From RYN-230 sp963837515 (lineage in GTDB: Bacteria; Actinomycetota; Actinomycetes; Streptosporangiales; Streptosporangiaceae): a stretch of DNA of 64,000 bases. This document shows positions 27,042 through 36,646 of this stretch, in pieces. The stretch's first letter is position 1; every line of letters begins with the position of its first letter. The position numbers and the translations under genes are program-made. Below the pieces are notes generated by a model. That model made no database searches and was not told where the DNA came from. It saw only the letters and a list, made by a program, of their open reading frames with translations. The stretch is from NCBI GenBank assembly GCA_963837515.1, contig CAWINT010000001.1:124001-188000 (forward strand). The letters are read 5' to 3'.

Positions 27042-29889
27042 TTACTCTGCGTCAGAATCTGGCTCGTCTCCGTCGCCGGCCGGGTCGCCGGGCTGGGCCG
27101 TCCGGTCGGCCGTCATCCGGTCGAGGGGGGGAACGGGCTCGAACAGCGAGCGCCCACGCTCCCAACCGCGCTGGATGGCCGTGACCGTGCTCCTGGCCTG
27201 CTCCGGTGTCCGATCACCCGGCGCGTCCGGCGCGGCGCCGGCGGGTGCCTCGGACTCGTATCCAGCGGTCCGCAACTGCGGTGCCAGGCTGGCCTGGCGG
27301 ATACGGCGCGGCAGCGAAGTGACCTCGTCCAGCTCCAGGCCGTTCTCGTCCGGCTCCGCACCGGCCCCGTCCTCCCCGGTGGTGCCGTTCTCGCCGCTGG
27401 CGCCTGCGCGGCTGGCCAGGCCGCTGCCACCGCTCCGCGGACCGTCGGCGCTGTACCCGTTGCTGCCGTATTCGTTGCTGCCGTGCCCGTTGCCGGCCGG
27501 CCGGCTGCGGCGTTCGTGGCCGCGGCCAGGCTCTCTCCGCTGTCCGCCGTCCAGCCCTCCGCCGCCTGGGCGCCGTTCCCGGCCATCTGCTCGTCGCCAC
27601 CCAACCCGGTGCCCGTCCCCGGGCCGGCCGCCGCCGGGCCAGCGCCCAGGCCTCCGGCCGGTGGCGTCTCCTCCGGCGCCGGGCCCGCTGGCTCCGGCTC
27701 CGGCAGACCCGAGCCCGGCAGGTCGAGCCCCGGAAGGACCGGCCCGGACCCAGCCGAATCAGCCGGGGCGCCGCTGGTGGTCCACGGGTCCGGGGTGTCG
27801 GCGGAACGCCAGAGCTCGGCGGTGATGTCCGCCAGGGACTGCCCCGGCACCCGGCGGCCCGTCGGCGGCCGCTCGGCCGCGAGAGCCGCCCGGCTGAGTG
27901 CGCCGAAGCTGGCCGAGTCGTCCCGGGCCGCGTGCCGCCCGGTGAGCGGTACCACCCGCTGCTGGCCGGAGCCAGCTGCCTCGTCGTAAATGTCCTCGGC
28001 CACCACCAGGCTGAGCGGGATGAGCACGATCGCGGTGGTGCCACCGTAGGGCGACGCCCGCAGCGAGACCCGGATGTTGTGCTTGCGGGCCAGCCGGCTG
28101 GCCACGAACAGGCCGAGCTGGTCGCTGCCCGACGCGTCGAACGGGGGTGGGCTGTCCAGCAGCGCGTTCAGCTCGGCCCGGCGCTCCTCGCTCAGTCCCA
28201 GCCCACGGTCCTCGATCTCGACCGCGAACCCGCGCCCGACGACGTCTCCGGTGATGAGCACCGGGGTGTTCGGCGGGGAGAAGATGACGGCATTCTCGGC
28301 CAGTTCGGCGAGCAGGTGGATGACGTCGGCCACCGCCGTGCCGGTGAGCGCGGCCCGGCTGGTGACGGTCACCTTGATCCGGGTGTAGTCCTCCACCTCG
28401 GCGACCGCGGCCCGCAGCACGTTGACAAAGGGCACCGGGCGGCGCCAGCCACGGGCCGGTGCCTCGCCGGACAAGATGATCAGGCTTTCCGCATGCCGCC
28501 GCATCCGGGTCGTGAGGTGGTCGATGCGGAACAGGTCTTCCAGTTCCTCCGGCTCCTTGGCCCGGCGCTCCATGGCGTCGAGCAGGGTGAGCTGGCGGTG
28601 CAGCAGCGACTGGCTGCGCCGGGCCAGGTTGCGGAAGATGTCGCTGATCCCCTGGCGCAGCCGGGCCTGGCCCACCGCCGCTTCCACGGCGGTCTGCTGC
28701 ACCGCGGCGAACGCCTTCTGGACCTGGTCGATCTCGTCCGAGCTGGCGGAGGGCAGGTCCGGAGCCTCGGCGGCCACGTCCACCTCCTGCCCGGACGCCA
28801 GCCGGTCCACCACGGACGGCAGCTTGTCATTGGCCAGTTCCAGCGCGGAATCGCGCAGCTGGGCCAGTTCGCGGACCATGCCGCGGCCGATCCGGACCGA
28901 CACCACGATCGACGCCACCAGGGCCAGCAGGCCCAGGCCACCGGCGAGAAGCAGGGTCAGGTCGGTGGAGCGGGCGTCCGCGCTGGCCTGCCTGCCGATC
29001 TCGGCGGAGGCCTGGGTGCCCGCCGCGCTGAGCCCGGACACCACCGCGCCGACCGCCTGCTGCCAGGCGGCCGGGGTGACGGCCGGGGCCGGCCCGCGGC
29101 CCCGTCGGCGGTCAGCCGGTCCTCCAGGGTGGCCAGCGCGGACATGGCCGCCGGGCTGAGGTCGCGCGTGTAATAGCCGGAGTAGGGCGGGACGAGGTCA
29201 GCGATGCTCTGCGTGTAGCTGAACCGGCGGGCGCCGACGAGCGTGGTGAAATGCTGCCGGTCGGCGGCCGGGAACGATCCGGCGGCGAAGTCACCGAGGA
29301 TCAGCGCATCTTCCTGGCCGAGCACCTCACTGGACTTGCCCAGCCGTACGAAGGCCAGCGACTGGGTGAGCACCTTGCCGTTGGTCTCCTGCAGGATCAC
29401 CTGGTTCAGCACGGTGTAGGCGTCCTGGATGATCCCGTTGTAGTCGGTGAAGGCCTGCGAACGGGTAATGATCTGGCCCCGGATCTGGGAGCGCAGCGCG
29501 GGCAGCCCGTTCGCATCCTTGAGCAGCACCGTGATCGCCCGCTTCTCGGCGGGGGACGCGTTGTCGAGGGTGGCACCGGAGGTCAGCGCGGTACGCAGCG
29601 CCACAGCCGTGGCGCTGGTCTTGGCCGCGGCGTTCTGCAGCGCGGCCAGGCTGGCCGGGGTCGCCCTGGACAGGTACACGACCGCCAGCACCCGTTCCTG
29701 GTCGATCGCGCCCAGGAAATTGCCGGTCGGCAGACCGGTCGCGTTACGCAGCGTGTCCGTCCGGGCCAGGTTGATGCTGGCCCGGGCCGTCAGGCTCGTG
29801 GCGAAGGCGTACAACCCGATCAGCGACAGCACTGGGACGAGAACGAGAAGCAGGATTTTTTGCCGGATCGACCGGAGACGCATGCCCAT
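27042..29889 (-). CDS. cvnA: Conservon sensor histidine-kinase-like protein (CvnA), two apparent frameshifts
   Basis: The start MGMRLRSIRQKILLLVLVPVLSLIGLYAF gives a membrane segment. Next come an extracytoplasmic nitrate/nitrite-sensor-like domain (QERVLAVVYLSR ... SFTDYNGIIQDAYTVL), a second helix (LLLAGGLGLLALVASIVVSV), a HAMP-like linker, a dimerisation region (GISDIFRNLARRSQSLLHRQLTLL) and an HATPase domain (LAELAENAVIFSPPNTPV; DRGLGLS; GLFVASRLARKHNI). The normal C-terminus (LELDEVTSLPRRIRQASLAPQLR...QARSTVTAIQRGWERGRS) is in a third frame. Reading it needs one extra base near 29079-29101 and another near 27493-27506, both in GGCC-rich tracts. All domains are otherwise intact, so recent mutation or sequencing error is likelier than old decay. 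Confidence 0.8.
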
Positions 29890-30694
29890 ACCTGGCCCCG
29901 AGGTGTGAGAAAGCAGAATCGTGACGGCGCAGCTACGAAGGAGCTTCGAAACCCCCCCGAAGCAACGCAGCGTAGCAGGGCTACGCTGCCAAACTGGGCG
30001 AATATGCAGAAGACGTTCCGCATCGCCACTTTTAGTAACTGATGAGGCTATGAAGGGCGGCCGCCGGGCGGCGGCCACAGGGCCGGCCCGAGTCTCGGCG
30101 GCGCCAGCCGGTCGGCTATGTTGACAGGTCAGCGCGGTAGCCGACCTGGGGGATGCCGGCTGCGGGCGTTATTACTGATTAGTCATTTAATAGCGATGGC
30201 CACTTTGCCACAATCCGCACAGCAGTACCTCTGGTGACGTTTCGGCCTGTCCACTACCGTCCTCCCGCCTCGATGTCCCGCGCGCCGGTACAGCCGTAGT
30301 CGCCGCCGGCCCTTCCCCGGCCGGCTGACGCGAACTGCCCGGCTTCACTCACCGCGACCGGCCCTGAGCGAACCGGCTTATCAACCCCACCGGTCCCGCC
30401 CGGCCGTCTCATCACCCGAAGTGTCGAACATAAAGGGCAAATCACCCAGCAAAGGAACCCACCTTGGGATGATGAGCGGGCCGAGGCTGCCCAGGCCCCG
30501 GCAAAGTCGGTTAGCGCTTCATGATCGTCCGGAGGGATCGGCCGGGCCGATCGCTGCCCTCGCCGGTGATCGGCAGCGCACGACGGTCACCGGCCAGGCA
30601 CTGGCGATGACTTTGCGCTCGGCGGGTCGTCCTCAGTGGTGGCGGGCACGCCAACCGGTCCGGTCGCCGTGCAGCATCGTGTCAGGAGGGCACC
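29890..30694. other. Intergenic region upstream of cvnA
   Basis: About 800 bases without a convincing gene. Relatively AT-rich patches occur near 30015-30040 and 30160-30200 (around GTTATTACTGATTAGTCATT), unlike the surroundings, and probably hold promoters for leftward cvnA or the rightward reductase. Nothing else recognised. Confidence 0.5.
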
Positions 30695-31339
30695 GTGTCG
30701 CAAGTCCGGGTGCACAATTTCTCGGTGTCGCTGGATGGGTTCGGTACTGGCGAGGGGCAGAGCCTGGATGCCCCGTTTGGGCATGCGGGGGTCCGGCTGC
30801 ACGAGTGGTTTTTCGCGACCCGGACGTTCCACGCCATGCAAGGCCAGCCCGGCGGCAGCACCGGCATCGACGACGCTTTTGCCAGCGCCTGGGGACCGGG
30901 CGTCGGCGCCGAGATCATGGGACGGGGGAAGTTCGGCCCTCACCACGGCCCCTGGCCGGACCAGGAGTGGAACGGATGGTGGGGAGACAACCCGCCGTTC
31001 CGTACCCCGGTTCTTGTTCTCACCCACCATCCCCGGCCCTCCGTCCAGATGAACGGCGGTACCACGTTTGTCTTCCTCGACGCCAGCCCCGCCCAGGCGC
31101 TTACGCAGGCGCGCCAGGCTGCCGCTGGCGCGGATATCCGCATCGGCGGCGGCCCGTCCACCATCCGCGAGTTCCTGGCCGCCGGCCTGATCGACTACCT
31201 GCACATCGTCGTGGTGCCCATCGTGCTGGGCCGCGGGGAGCGGCTCTGGGATGGGCTGGAGGCGCTCGAAGACCGCTTCCAGATCGAGGCCGTGAACAGC
31301 CCTAGCGGCGTCACCCACGTCACCCTCAGCCGGCGGTAA
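30695..31339 (+). CDS. Dihydrofolate reductase-fold (RibD C-terminal type) protein
   Basis: A 214-residue RibD_C/DHFR-like reductase beginning at GTG: VRVHNFSVSLDGFGTGEGQSLD, then the family motifs EIMGRGKFGPHHGPW, TPVLVLTHHPRPSVQMNGGTTFVFL, GADIRIGGGPSTIREFLAAGLIDYLHIVVVPIVLGRGERLWDGL. The NADPH-binding GGG segment is intact. Members of this group reduce small heterocycles and substrates are rarely known. It stands alone, with an extended AT-poor leader and no operon partner. Confidence 0.85.
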   Translation: MSQVRVHNFSVSLDGFGTGEGQSLDAPFGHAGVRLHEWFFATRTFHAMQGQPGGSTGIDDAFASAWGPGVGAEIMGRGKFGPHHGPWPDQEWNGWWGDNPPFRTPVLVLTHHPRPSVQMNGGTTFVFLDASPAQALTQARQAAAGADIRIGGGPSTIREFLAAGLIDYLHIVVVPIVLGRGERLWDGLEALEDRFQIEAVNSPSGVTHVTLSRR

Positions 31340-32177
31340 CAGGCGGCAACGCAGCAGGCATGGGAGCAGGGCGCCGCCAGAGCCGTTCAGCCGTTCATGA
31401 CGTTTGCAGTGGGCGGTCCGGGCGGCGGGCGTGATAGCGCAGGGCGGCGGCGATGCTGGCGTGCCCGGCCAGGCGCAGGATGGCAATCGCGTGCCGGACG
31501 CCCGCTAGGGCGGTTTCCCGCGGCGGTCCCAGGCCGGCCCCGGACGGCTGCCGAGGGCGCCGCGGCCTGATGGTCAGGCTCGCCGGCGGATGGGGCAACC
31601 GGGAAGCAGAAACCATGGGGCCGCCTGGCTGGCCTGCGCCCGGGCGGACTGGGCCGCCGTAATATGACATTCATGTCAGTGAATGCGGCGGTCCTGCCTG
31701 CACCGCTACATGCCACAACAGCTTCGCGGGCCAGCCCGCCCTGTGGCGTTGGCATTGCGTTCGGTAACCGGCCGCCGCCGGGCAGGCCAGCCAAGCTCGC
31801 AGGCGGGCCGGGATATCGTCAATGTGAATCCCGTCTGTAACCAACTTGAAACATATCCGGGCTGCGGCCAAATAGTCGCGATCACCCGGCTGAGCAGGGA
31901 AAACGTTGATGGCTGAGGGCTCACGCGCGGCGCTGAAAAAAACGAGATAACTCTCCGGCTTAATCCGTTGCTAATGGTCGGTGCAATGTGCTATACGACG
32001 CAAGGCCGGCCCCTACGGGACGCGTCTATCCTGGGCCGGCCATAATGAGTAGGTGTTGTCCGGCTGAACACGGGGAGGAACCCGATCAGCCGCGTGCCGC
32101 GCATCTGCGACACGCGTGTCAGGTGACACCGACGTCATTGTTTGCATTTGTTTGGCGACTGTGCGGAGATAGTGACC
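31340..32177. other. Long spacer ahead of the hopanoid operon
   Basis: About 840 bases. It contains the ISAs1-like remnant at 31395-31508 and several short frames without recognisable content. From about 31850 the sequence becomes less GC-rich (around TGAAACATATCC and TTTGCATTTGTTTGG) and is the likely promoter region for hpnC; I cannot assign exact boxes. Confidence 0.5.
31395..31508 (-). pseudogene. C-terminal remnant of an ISAs1-family transposase
   Basis: The last 37 codons of a leftward frame read LAGVRHAIAILRLAGHASIA then AALRYHARRPDRPLQTS. This matches the typical ISAs1 transposase end (RN.AI..LR.AG...IAAALRHHARRP.RPL). Upstream in the same frame there is no transposase sequence, so only the tail survives. 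Confidence 0.55.
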
Positions 32178-33125
32178 GTGAGCCAGGGGGTTAGACGTTT
32201 GGGTCAGTCGCGCGGGCCGGCGGCGACCCCGGACCCGGTGGCGGAGGCCATCGGGTCGGCCGCGGCTGGGCAGGCCACGGGAGAGAACTTCCCGGTGGCG
32301 CTGCGCGTGCTGCCCGCACGCTACCGGGGGCACCTGCAGGCGGTGTACGGCTTCGCCCGGGCGGTCAACGACATGGGTGACGAGGCACCGCCGGCTGAGC
32401 GGCTGCGCCTGCTCGACGAGCTGGAAGCCGATCTCGGCCGGCTCTACCGCGCGGTGGGCGCCCCGGCGACCGGGACCGACGCTGGCCAGGCCGGCGCCAC
32501 GGCGGACCCGCCCCGGATCGGCGTGGTCCGCGCGCTGGCCCCCGTGGTGACCGAGTGCCGGGTGCCCCAGCAGACCTTCGCGGGCCTGATCCAGGCCAAC
32601 CGCCAGGACCAGGTGGTGACCCGGTACGCCACGTACGAGGACCTGCTCGGTTACTGCGAGCTGTCGGCCAACCCGGTGGGCCGCATCGTGCTGCACGTGT
32701 TCGGCGTATCGACCCCGGAACGGGTCGCGCTCTCCGACCAGGTCTGCACCGCCCTGCAGTTGGCCGAGCACTGGCAGGACGTTGCCGAGGATCTCCGGGC
32801 GGGGCGGGTTTACCTGCCCGCCGAGGACATGGAACGATTCGGCTGCACCGAAGCCCACCTGGCGGCGCCGCAGGCAGGCCCGCAGGTCAGGGCGCTGATG
32901 GCGTTCGAGGTGCAGCGGGCCTGGCGGTTGCTGGACGCTGGGGCCCCACTGGTGGGGAATTTGCGCGGCGCGGCGCGGGTTGCGGTCGCCGGTTACGTCG
33001 CGGGCGGGCGGGCAGCTCTGGCGGCGATATCCGGCGCCGGGCACGATGTGCTGCGCGCCACCCCCCGGCCGCACCGCGGCCGGCTGGTCCGGGAAGTGCT
33101 GAGGGCTTATGCGGTCGGGAGGTAA
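32178..33125 (+). CDS. hpnC: Squalene synthase-like HpnC (hydroxysqualene synthase)
   Basis: A 315-residue trans-isoprenyl-diphosphate synthase family protein that in the HpnCDE route converts presqualene diphosphate to hydroxysqualene. Motifs: ENFPVALRVLPARYRGHLQAVYGFARAVNDMGDE (first Asp-rich region) and LQLAEHWQDVAEDLRAGRVYLPAEDMERFG (second, DVAED). The GTG at 32178 has GGAG at a 9-base spacing; GTG 32172 and TTG 32142 are alternatives. First gene of the hopanoid operon; hpnD begins 4 bases after its stop. Confidence 0.92.
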   Translation: MSQGVRRLGQSRGPAATPDPVAEAIGSAAAGQATGENFPVALRVLPARYRGHLQAVYGFARAVNDMGDEAPPAERLRLLDELEADLGRLYRAVGAPATGTDAGQAGATADPPRIGVVRALAPVVTECRVPQQTFAGLIQANRQDQVVTRYATYEDLLGYCELSANPVGRIVLHVFGVSTPERVALSDQVCTALQLAEHWQDVAEDLRAGRVYLPAEDMERFGCTEAHLAAPQAGPQVRALMAFEVQRAWRLLDAGAPLVGNLRGAARVAVAGYVAGGRAALAAISGAGHDVLRATPRPHRGRLVREVLRAYAVGR

Positions 33126-33129
33126 CGAG

Positions 33130-34080
33130 GTGGAGGTGCTGGCGGCCTACCGGCAGTGTGAGGAGATCACCTGGTCGCAGGCGCGCAACTTCTCCTACGG
33201 GATCAGGCTGCTGCCGCCGCCGAAGCGGCGGGCGCTGTCCGCCGTGTACGCGTTCGCCCGGCGCATCGACGACATCGGCGACGGGGACCTGCCCGCGGCG
33301 GAGAAACTGGCCGCGCTGGAGCAGGCCCGCGCCAGCGTCGGCCGGCTCCCGGGTGGCCCGGCCGCCGACGGCTCGCCCGGCCCGGATGACGACCCGCTGC
33401 GCACCGACCCGGTGCTGGTCGCGCTGGCCGACGCCGGGCGCCGGTTCCCCATCCCGCTGCAGGCTTTCGGCGAGCTGATCGACGGGTGCGAGGCCGACGT
33501 CCGGGGCACCAGTTACGCCACCTTCGACGAGCTGCGCTGCTACTGCCGCTGCGTGGCCGGGTCCATCGGGCGGCTCTCGCTCGGCGTGTTCGGCACCCCG
33601 GACGTGGCCGCCGCCGAGCCGCTGGCCGATGCGCTCGGCGTCGCGCTGCAGCTCACCAACATCCTGCGGGACATCCGCGAGGACTACCGGGCTGGCCGGG
33701 TCTACCTGCCGGGCGAGGACTTCGACCGGTTCGGCGCCGCGCTGCGCCCGAATGGCTCCGGCTGGCCCGCCGCCGACCCCCGGCTGGTGGAACTGGTGGT
33801 GTTCGAGGCCGAGCGGGCCCGCACCTGGTACGCGCGCGGGCTGCGGCTGATGCCGCTGCTGGACCGGCGCAGCGCAGCCTGCACCGGGGCCATGGCCGGG
33901 ATCTACTTCCGGCTGCTGCAGCACATCGCGGCCGCCCCGGAGGCGGTGCTGCACCAGCGGGTGTCCCTGTCCGCGGGCCAGAAGGCCATGGTGGCGGCCA
34001 GGTCGCTGGCTGGCGCCGCACTCCGGGCCGGCCGCCCCGCCGCCCCCGAACCAGCCCCAACGGCAGGAGCGCCGCAGTGA
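33130..34080 (+). CDS. hpnD: Presqualene diphosphate synthase HpnD
   Basis: A 316-residue enzyme condensing two farnesyl diphosphates to presqualene diphosphate. It has NFSYGIRLLPPPKRRALSAVYAFARRIDDIGDGD (Asp-rich 1), GCEADVRGTSYATFDELRCYCRCVAGSIGRLS, and LQLTNILRDIREDYRAGRVYLPGEDFDRFG (Asp-rich 2). The GTG at 33130 has GGGAGG seven bases upstream; the ATG at 33109 overlaps hpnC and would add MRSGGNE. Its TGA overlaps the hpnE GTG. Confidence 0.93.
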   Translation: MEVLAAYRQCEEITWSQARNFSYGIRLLPPPKRRALSAVYAFARRIDDIGDGDLPAAEKLAALEQARASVGRLPGGPAADGSPGPDDDPLRTDPVLVALADAGRRFPIPLQAFGELIDGCEADVRGTSYATFDELRCYCRCVAGSIGRLSLGVFGTPDVAAAEPLADALGVALQLTNILRDIREDYRAGRVYLPGEDFDRFGAALRPNGSGWPAADPRLVELVVFEAERARTWYARGLRLMPLLDRRSAACTGAMAGIYFRLLQHIAAAPEAVLHQRVSLSAGQKAMVAARSLAGAALRAGRPAAPEPAPTAGAPQ

Positions 34081-35549
34081 CCAACGACGAACTCGGCGCC
34101 CCCGGGGCGGGTCCCGGCGCCCCCGGGCCCGGGCCCGGCGTCGTCGTCATCGGCGGTGGGCTGGCCGGGCTGACCGCGGCGATCGCGCTGCGCGAGGCCG
34201 GGCGGCCGGTCACCCTGCTGGAGGCCAGGCCACGGCTGGGCGGCGCCACCACCTCGTTCAGCCGGGGTGGGCTGACCGTGGACAACGGCCAGCACGTGTT
34301 CCTCGGCTGCTGCACCGCCTATCAGGGGCTGATCGAGCGGCTGGGCATGTCCGGCCAGGTCACGCTGCAGGACCGGTTCGACGTGACCGTGCTCAGCCCG
34401 GATGGCCGGACCGCCCGGCTGCGGCGCAACCGGCTGCCTGGGCCGCTGCACATGGGCGGCTCACTGGCCCGGTACCCGCTGCTGTCGCTGGGCGAGCGGC
34501 TGCGGGTCGTCCAGGCCGCCCTGGCCATGCGGTTCCTCGACCCGGCCGGGCCGGGCGTCGATGGCCAGCGGCTGGGGGACTGGCTGGCCGCGCACGGGCA
34601 GGACGAGCGGGCCCGGCGGCGGCTGTGGGACCTGTTCACCGTCTCCGCGCTGAACATCCCCGGTGACGACGCCAACCTGTCGCTGGCGGCGACGGTGGTA
34701 CGGACCGCCCTGCTCGGCGCCCGGAACGCCGCGGACATCGGAACCCCGGCGATCCCGCTGGGCCAGTTGCACGGCGACGCGGGCGCGCGGCTGCTGGCCC
34801 GGCTGGGCGCCCGCGTGCGGCCCGGGGCCAAGGCGGCCGCGGTAGCGCCCCGGCCGGACGGCGGCTTCCACGTCGAAGTGGCTGACCGGGCCGGGACCGG
34901 CGCGGCGGAGGTGCTGCCGGCCGCGGGGGTGGTGCTGGCCGTGCCGCCGGACCAGGCGGCCCGGCTGCTGCCCCCGGCCGCGGCGCTCGATACCGGGCCG
35001 GATGGCCCGGGGCCGGGCTGGCGCGAACTCGGCGCGGCACCGATCGTCAACGTGCACGTACGGTACGACCGGCAGGTGATGGACCTGCCGTTCGTGGCGG
35101 CGGTGGACTCCCCGGTGCAGTGGGTCTTCGACCGGACCGGCCCGTCCGGGCTGGCCGGCGGACAATACCTGGCCGTATCTGTTTCGGCCGCCGACGATGT
35201 GGTAGACATGCCCGCTGCGGAGCTGCGGGAGCGGTTCGTTCCCGCGTTGCAACAACTGTTCCCGTCCGCCCGCGAGGCGCGGATCATGGACTTTTTCGTC
35301 ACCAGGGAACGCCGGGCCACCTTCCGGCAGGTTCCGGGCTGTGGCGAGAAGCGGCCTGGAGCCAGGACCGGGTTGGCCGGCCTGGTGCTCGCAGGCGCGT
35401 GGACCGATACCGGCTGGCCGGACACGATGGAGGGAGCCGTGCGAAGCGGACTTATCGCAGCGCGAGAGCTGCGGAGCCAGGCGACGCGATCGGGTGGTGA
35501 CGTCGGCGCGCCGCGCCGCGGCGCCGCCGTGGCGGGAGCGCCGTCATGA
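34077..35549 (+). CDS. hpnE: Squalene-forming FAD oxidoreductase HpnE
   Basis: A 490-residue FAD-dependent amine-oxidase/phytoene-desaturase-type enzyme that reduces hydroxysqualene to squalene. The dinucleotide fold appears as GVVVIGGGLAGLTAAIALRE and EARPRLGGATTSF. Downstream are VDNGQHVFLGCCTAYQGLIERLG, the substrate-domain NIPGDDANLSLAATV, and the C-terminal FAD contact LAGAWTDTGWPDTMEGAVRSGLIAA. The GTG start overlaps the hpnD stop and the stop overlaps the ATG of the prenyl synthase gene, so the operon is tightly coupled. A Gly/Pro-rich insert precedes the FAD fold. Confidence 0.93.
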   Translation: MTNDELGAPGAGPGAPGPGPGVVVIGGGLAGLTAAIALREAGRPVTLLEARPRLGGATTSFSRGGLTVDNGQHVFLGCCTAYQGLIERLGMSGQVTLQDRFDVTVLSPDGRTARLRRNRLPGPLHMGGSLARYPLLSLGERLRVVQAALAMRFLDPAGPGVDGQRLGDWLAAHGQDERARRRLWDLFTVSALNIPGDDANLSLAATVVRTALLGARNAADIGTPAIPLGQLHGDAGARLLARLGARVRPGAKAAAVAPRPDGGFHVEVADRAGTGAAEVLPAAGVVLAVPPDQAARLLPPAAALDTGPDGPGPGWRELGAAPIVNVHVRYDRQVMDLPFVAAVDSPVQWVFDRTGPSGLAGGQYLAVSVSAADDVVDMPAAELRERFVPALQQLFPSAREARIMDFFVTRERRATFRQVPGCGEKRPGARTGLAGLVLAGAWTDTGWPDTMEGAVRSGLIAARELRSQATRSGGDVGAPRRGAAVAGAPS

Positions 35550-36541
35550 CCGCCGTCATGCCCGCGGGCGTGGAGACCGCTCGCGACCTGGTCGGCCCGG
35601 CCATCGCCGCCGCGGTGGACCGGCTCAGCCCGGAGGTGCGCGCGGTCGCCGCCTACCACCTGGGGCTGGACGGCAGCGGAGCGGGCAAGGCGCTGCGCCC
35701 GGCGCTGGCACTGCTCTCGGCGCGGGCCGCGGGCGCCCCGCCGGAGCGCGGCGTCCCCGCGGCGGTGGCGGTCGAGCTGGTGCACAACTTCTCGCTGCTG
35801 CACGACGACATCATGGACGGCGACACGGAGCGGCGGCACCGCCCGACCGCGTGGACGGTGCACGGGGTGGGTGCGGCCATCCTGGCCGGGGACGCCCTGC
35901 TGGCCCTGGCCCAGGACATCCTGCTCGAGGACACCGCGGCCCAGGGGATGTGGGCGGCCCGGTGCCTGTCCGCCGCGGTGCTGCGGCTCATCGCGGGCCA
36001 GGGCGCGGACCTGGCGTTCGAGCAGCGCGACGACGTCACCCTGGCCGAGTGCCAGACCATGGCGGGCGACAAGACCGCGGCGCTGATGGCCTGTGCCTGC
36101 AGCATCGGCGCCATCCACGTCGGTGCGCCGCCCGAGCTCGCGATGGGGCTGGCCGGCTTCGGTGCCCACGCCGGGCAGGCGTTCCAGCTCACCGACGACC
36201 TGCTGGGCATCTGGGGTGCCCCTGAGGTGACCGGCAAGCCGGTGCGCGCGGACCTGCGGGCCAGGAAGAAGTCGCTGCCGGTGGTGGCCGCCCTGACCAG
36301 CGGCACACCAGCCGGCGTGCAGCTGGGCGAGGTGCTGGCCCAGCCCGGCGAGCTGAGCGAGGAAGACCTGGTGCTAGCGGCGCGGCTGGTGGCGGACGCG
36401 GGCGGCAAGAGCTGGACCGAGAACGAGGCCGCGACTCAGCTGGCCGCCGCCGAGAAGTGCCTCGCCGAGACCGACCTGCCCGAGGACGTCCGGGCCGAGT
36501 TCACCGGCATCGCCGAGTTCATCACGGCCCGCCAGTGGTGA
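35546..36541 (+). CDS. Polyprenyl diphosphate synthase in the hopanoid operon
   Basis: A 331-residue trans-prenyltransferase that elongates isoprenyl diphosphates, presumably supplying farnesyl diphosphate to HpnD. Motifs: GKALRPALALLSA, first Asp-rich LVHNFSLLHDDIMDGDTERRHRPT and second FQLTDDLLGIWG. The first is DDxxD; the second reads DDLLG rather than DDxxD, so metal binding there may be altered. Product chain length cannot be fixed: farnesyl or geranylgeranyl diphosphate are both possible. ATG overlaps the hpnE stop. Confidence 0.9.
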   Translation: MTAVMPAGVETARDLVGPAIAAAVDRLSPEVRAVAAYHLGLDGSGAGKALRPALALLSARAAGAPPERGVPAAVAVELVHNFSLLHDDIMDGDTERRHRPTAWTVHGVGAAILAGDALLALAQDILLEDTAAQGMWAARCLSAAVLRLIAGQGADLAFEQRDDVTLAECQTMAGDKTAALMACACSIGAIHVGAPPELAMGLAGFGAHAGQAFQLTDDLLGIWGAPEVTGKPVRADLRARKKSLPVVAALTSGTPAGVQLGEVLAQPGELSEEDLVLAARLVADAGGKSWTENEAATQLAAAEKCLAETDLPEDVRAEFTGIAEFITARQW

Positions 36542-36646
36542 GCAGCGAGCGCGCCGCGCCCGCGGCCGGACGGCGGCGGTAACGGGGGACGGCGGGCGCG
36601 GCGCGGTGTGCTCTGTGAGGCTTTGTGATGAAGGTGAGGTGAGACG

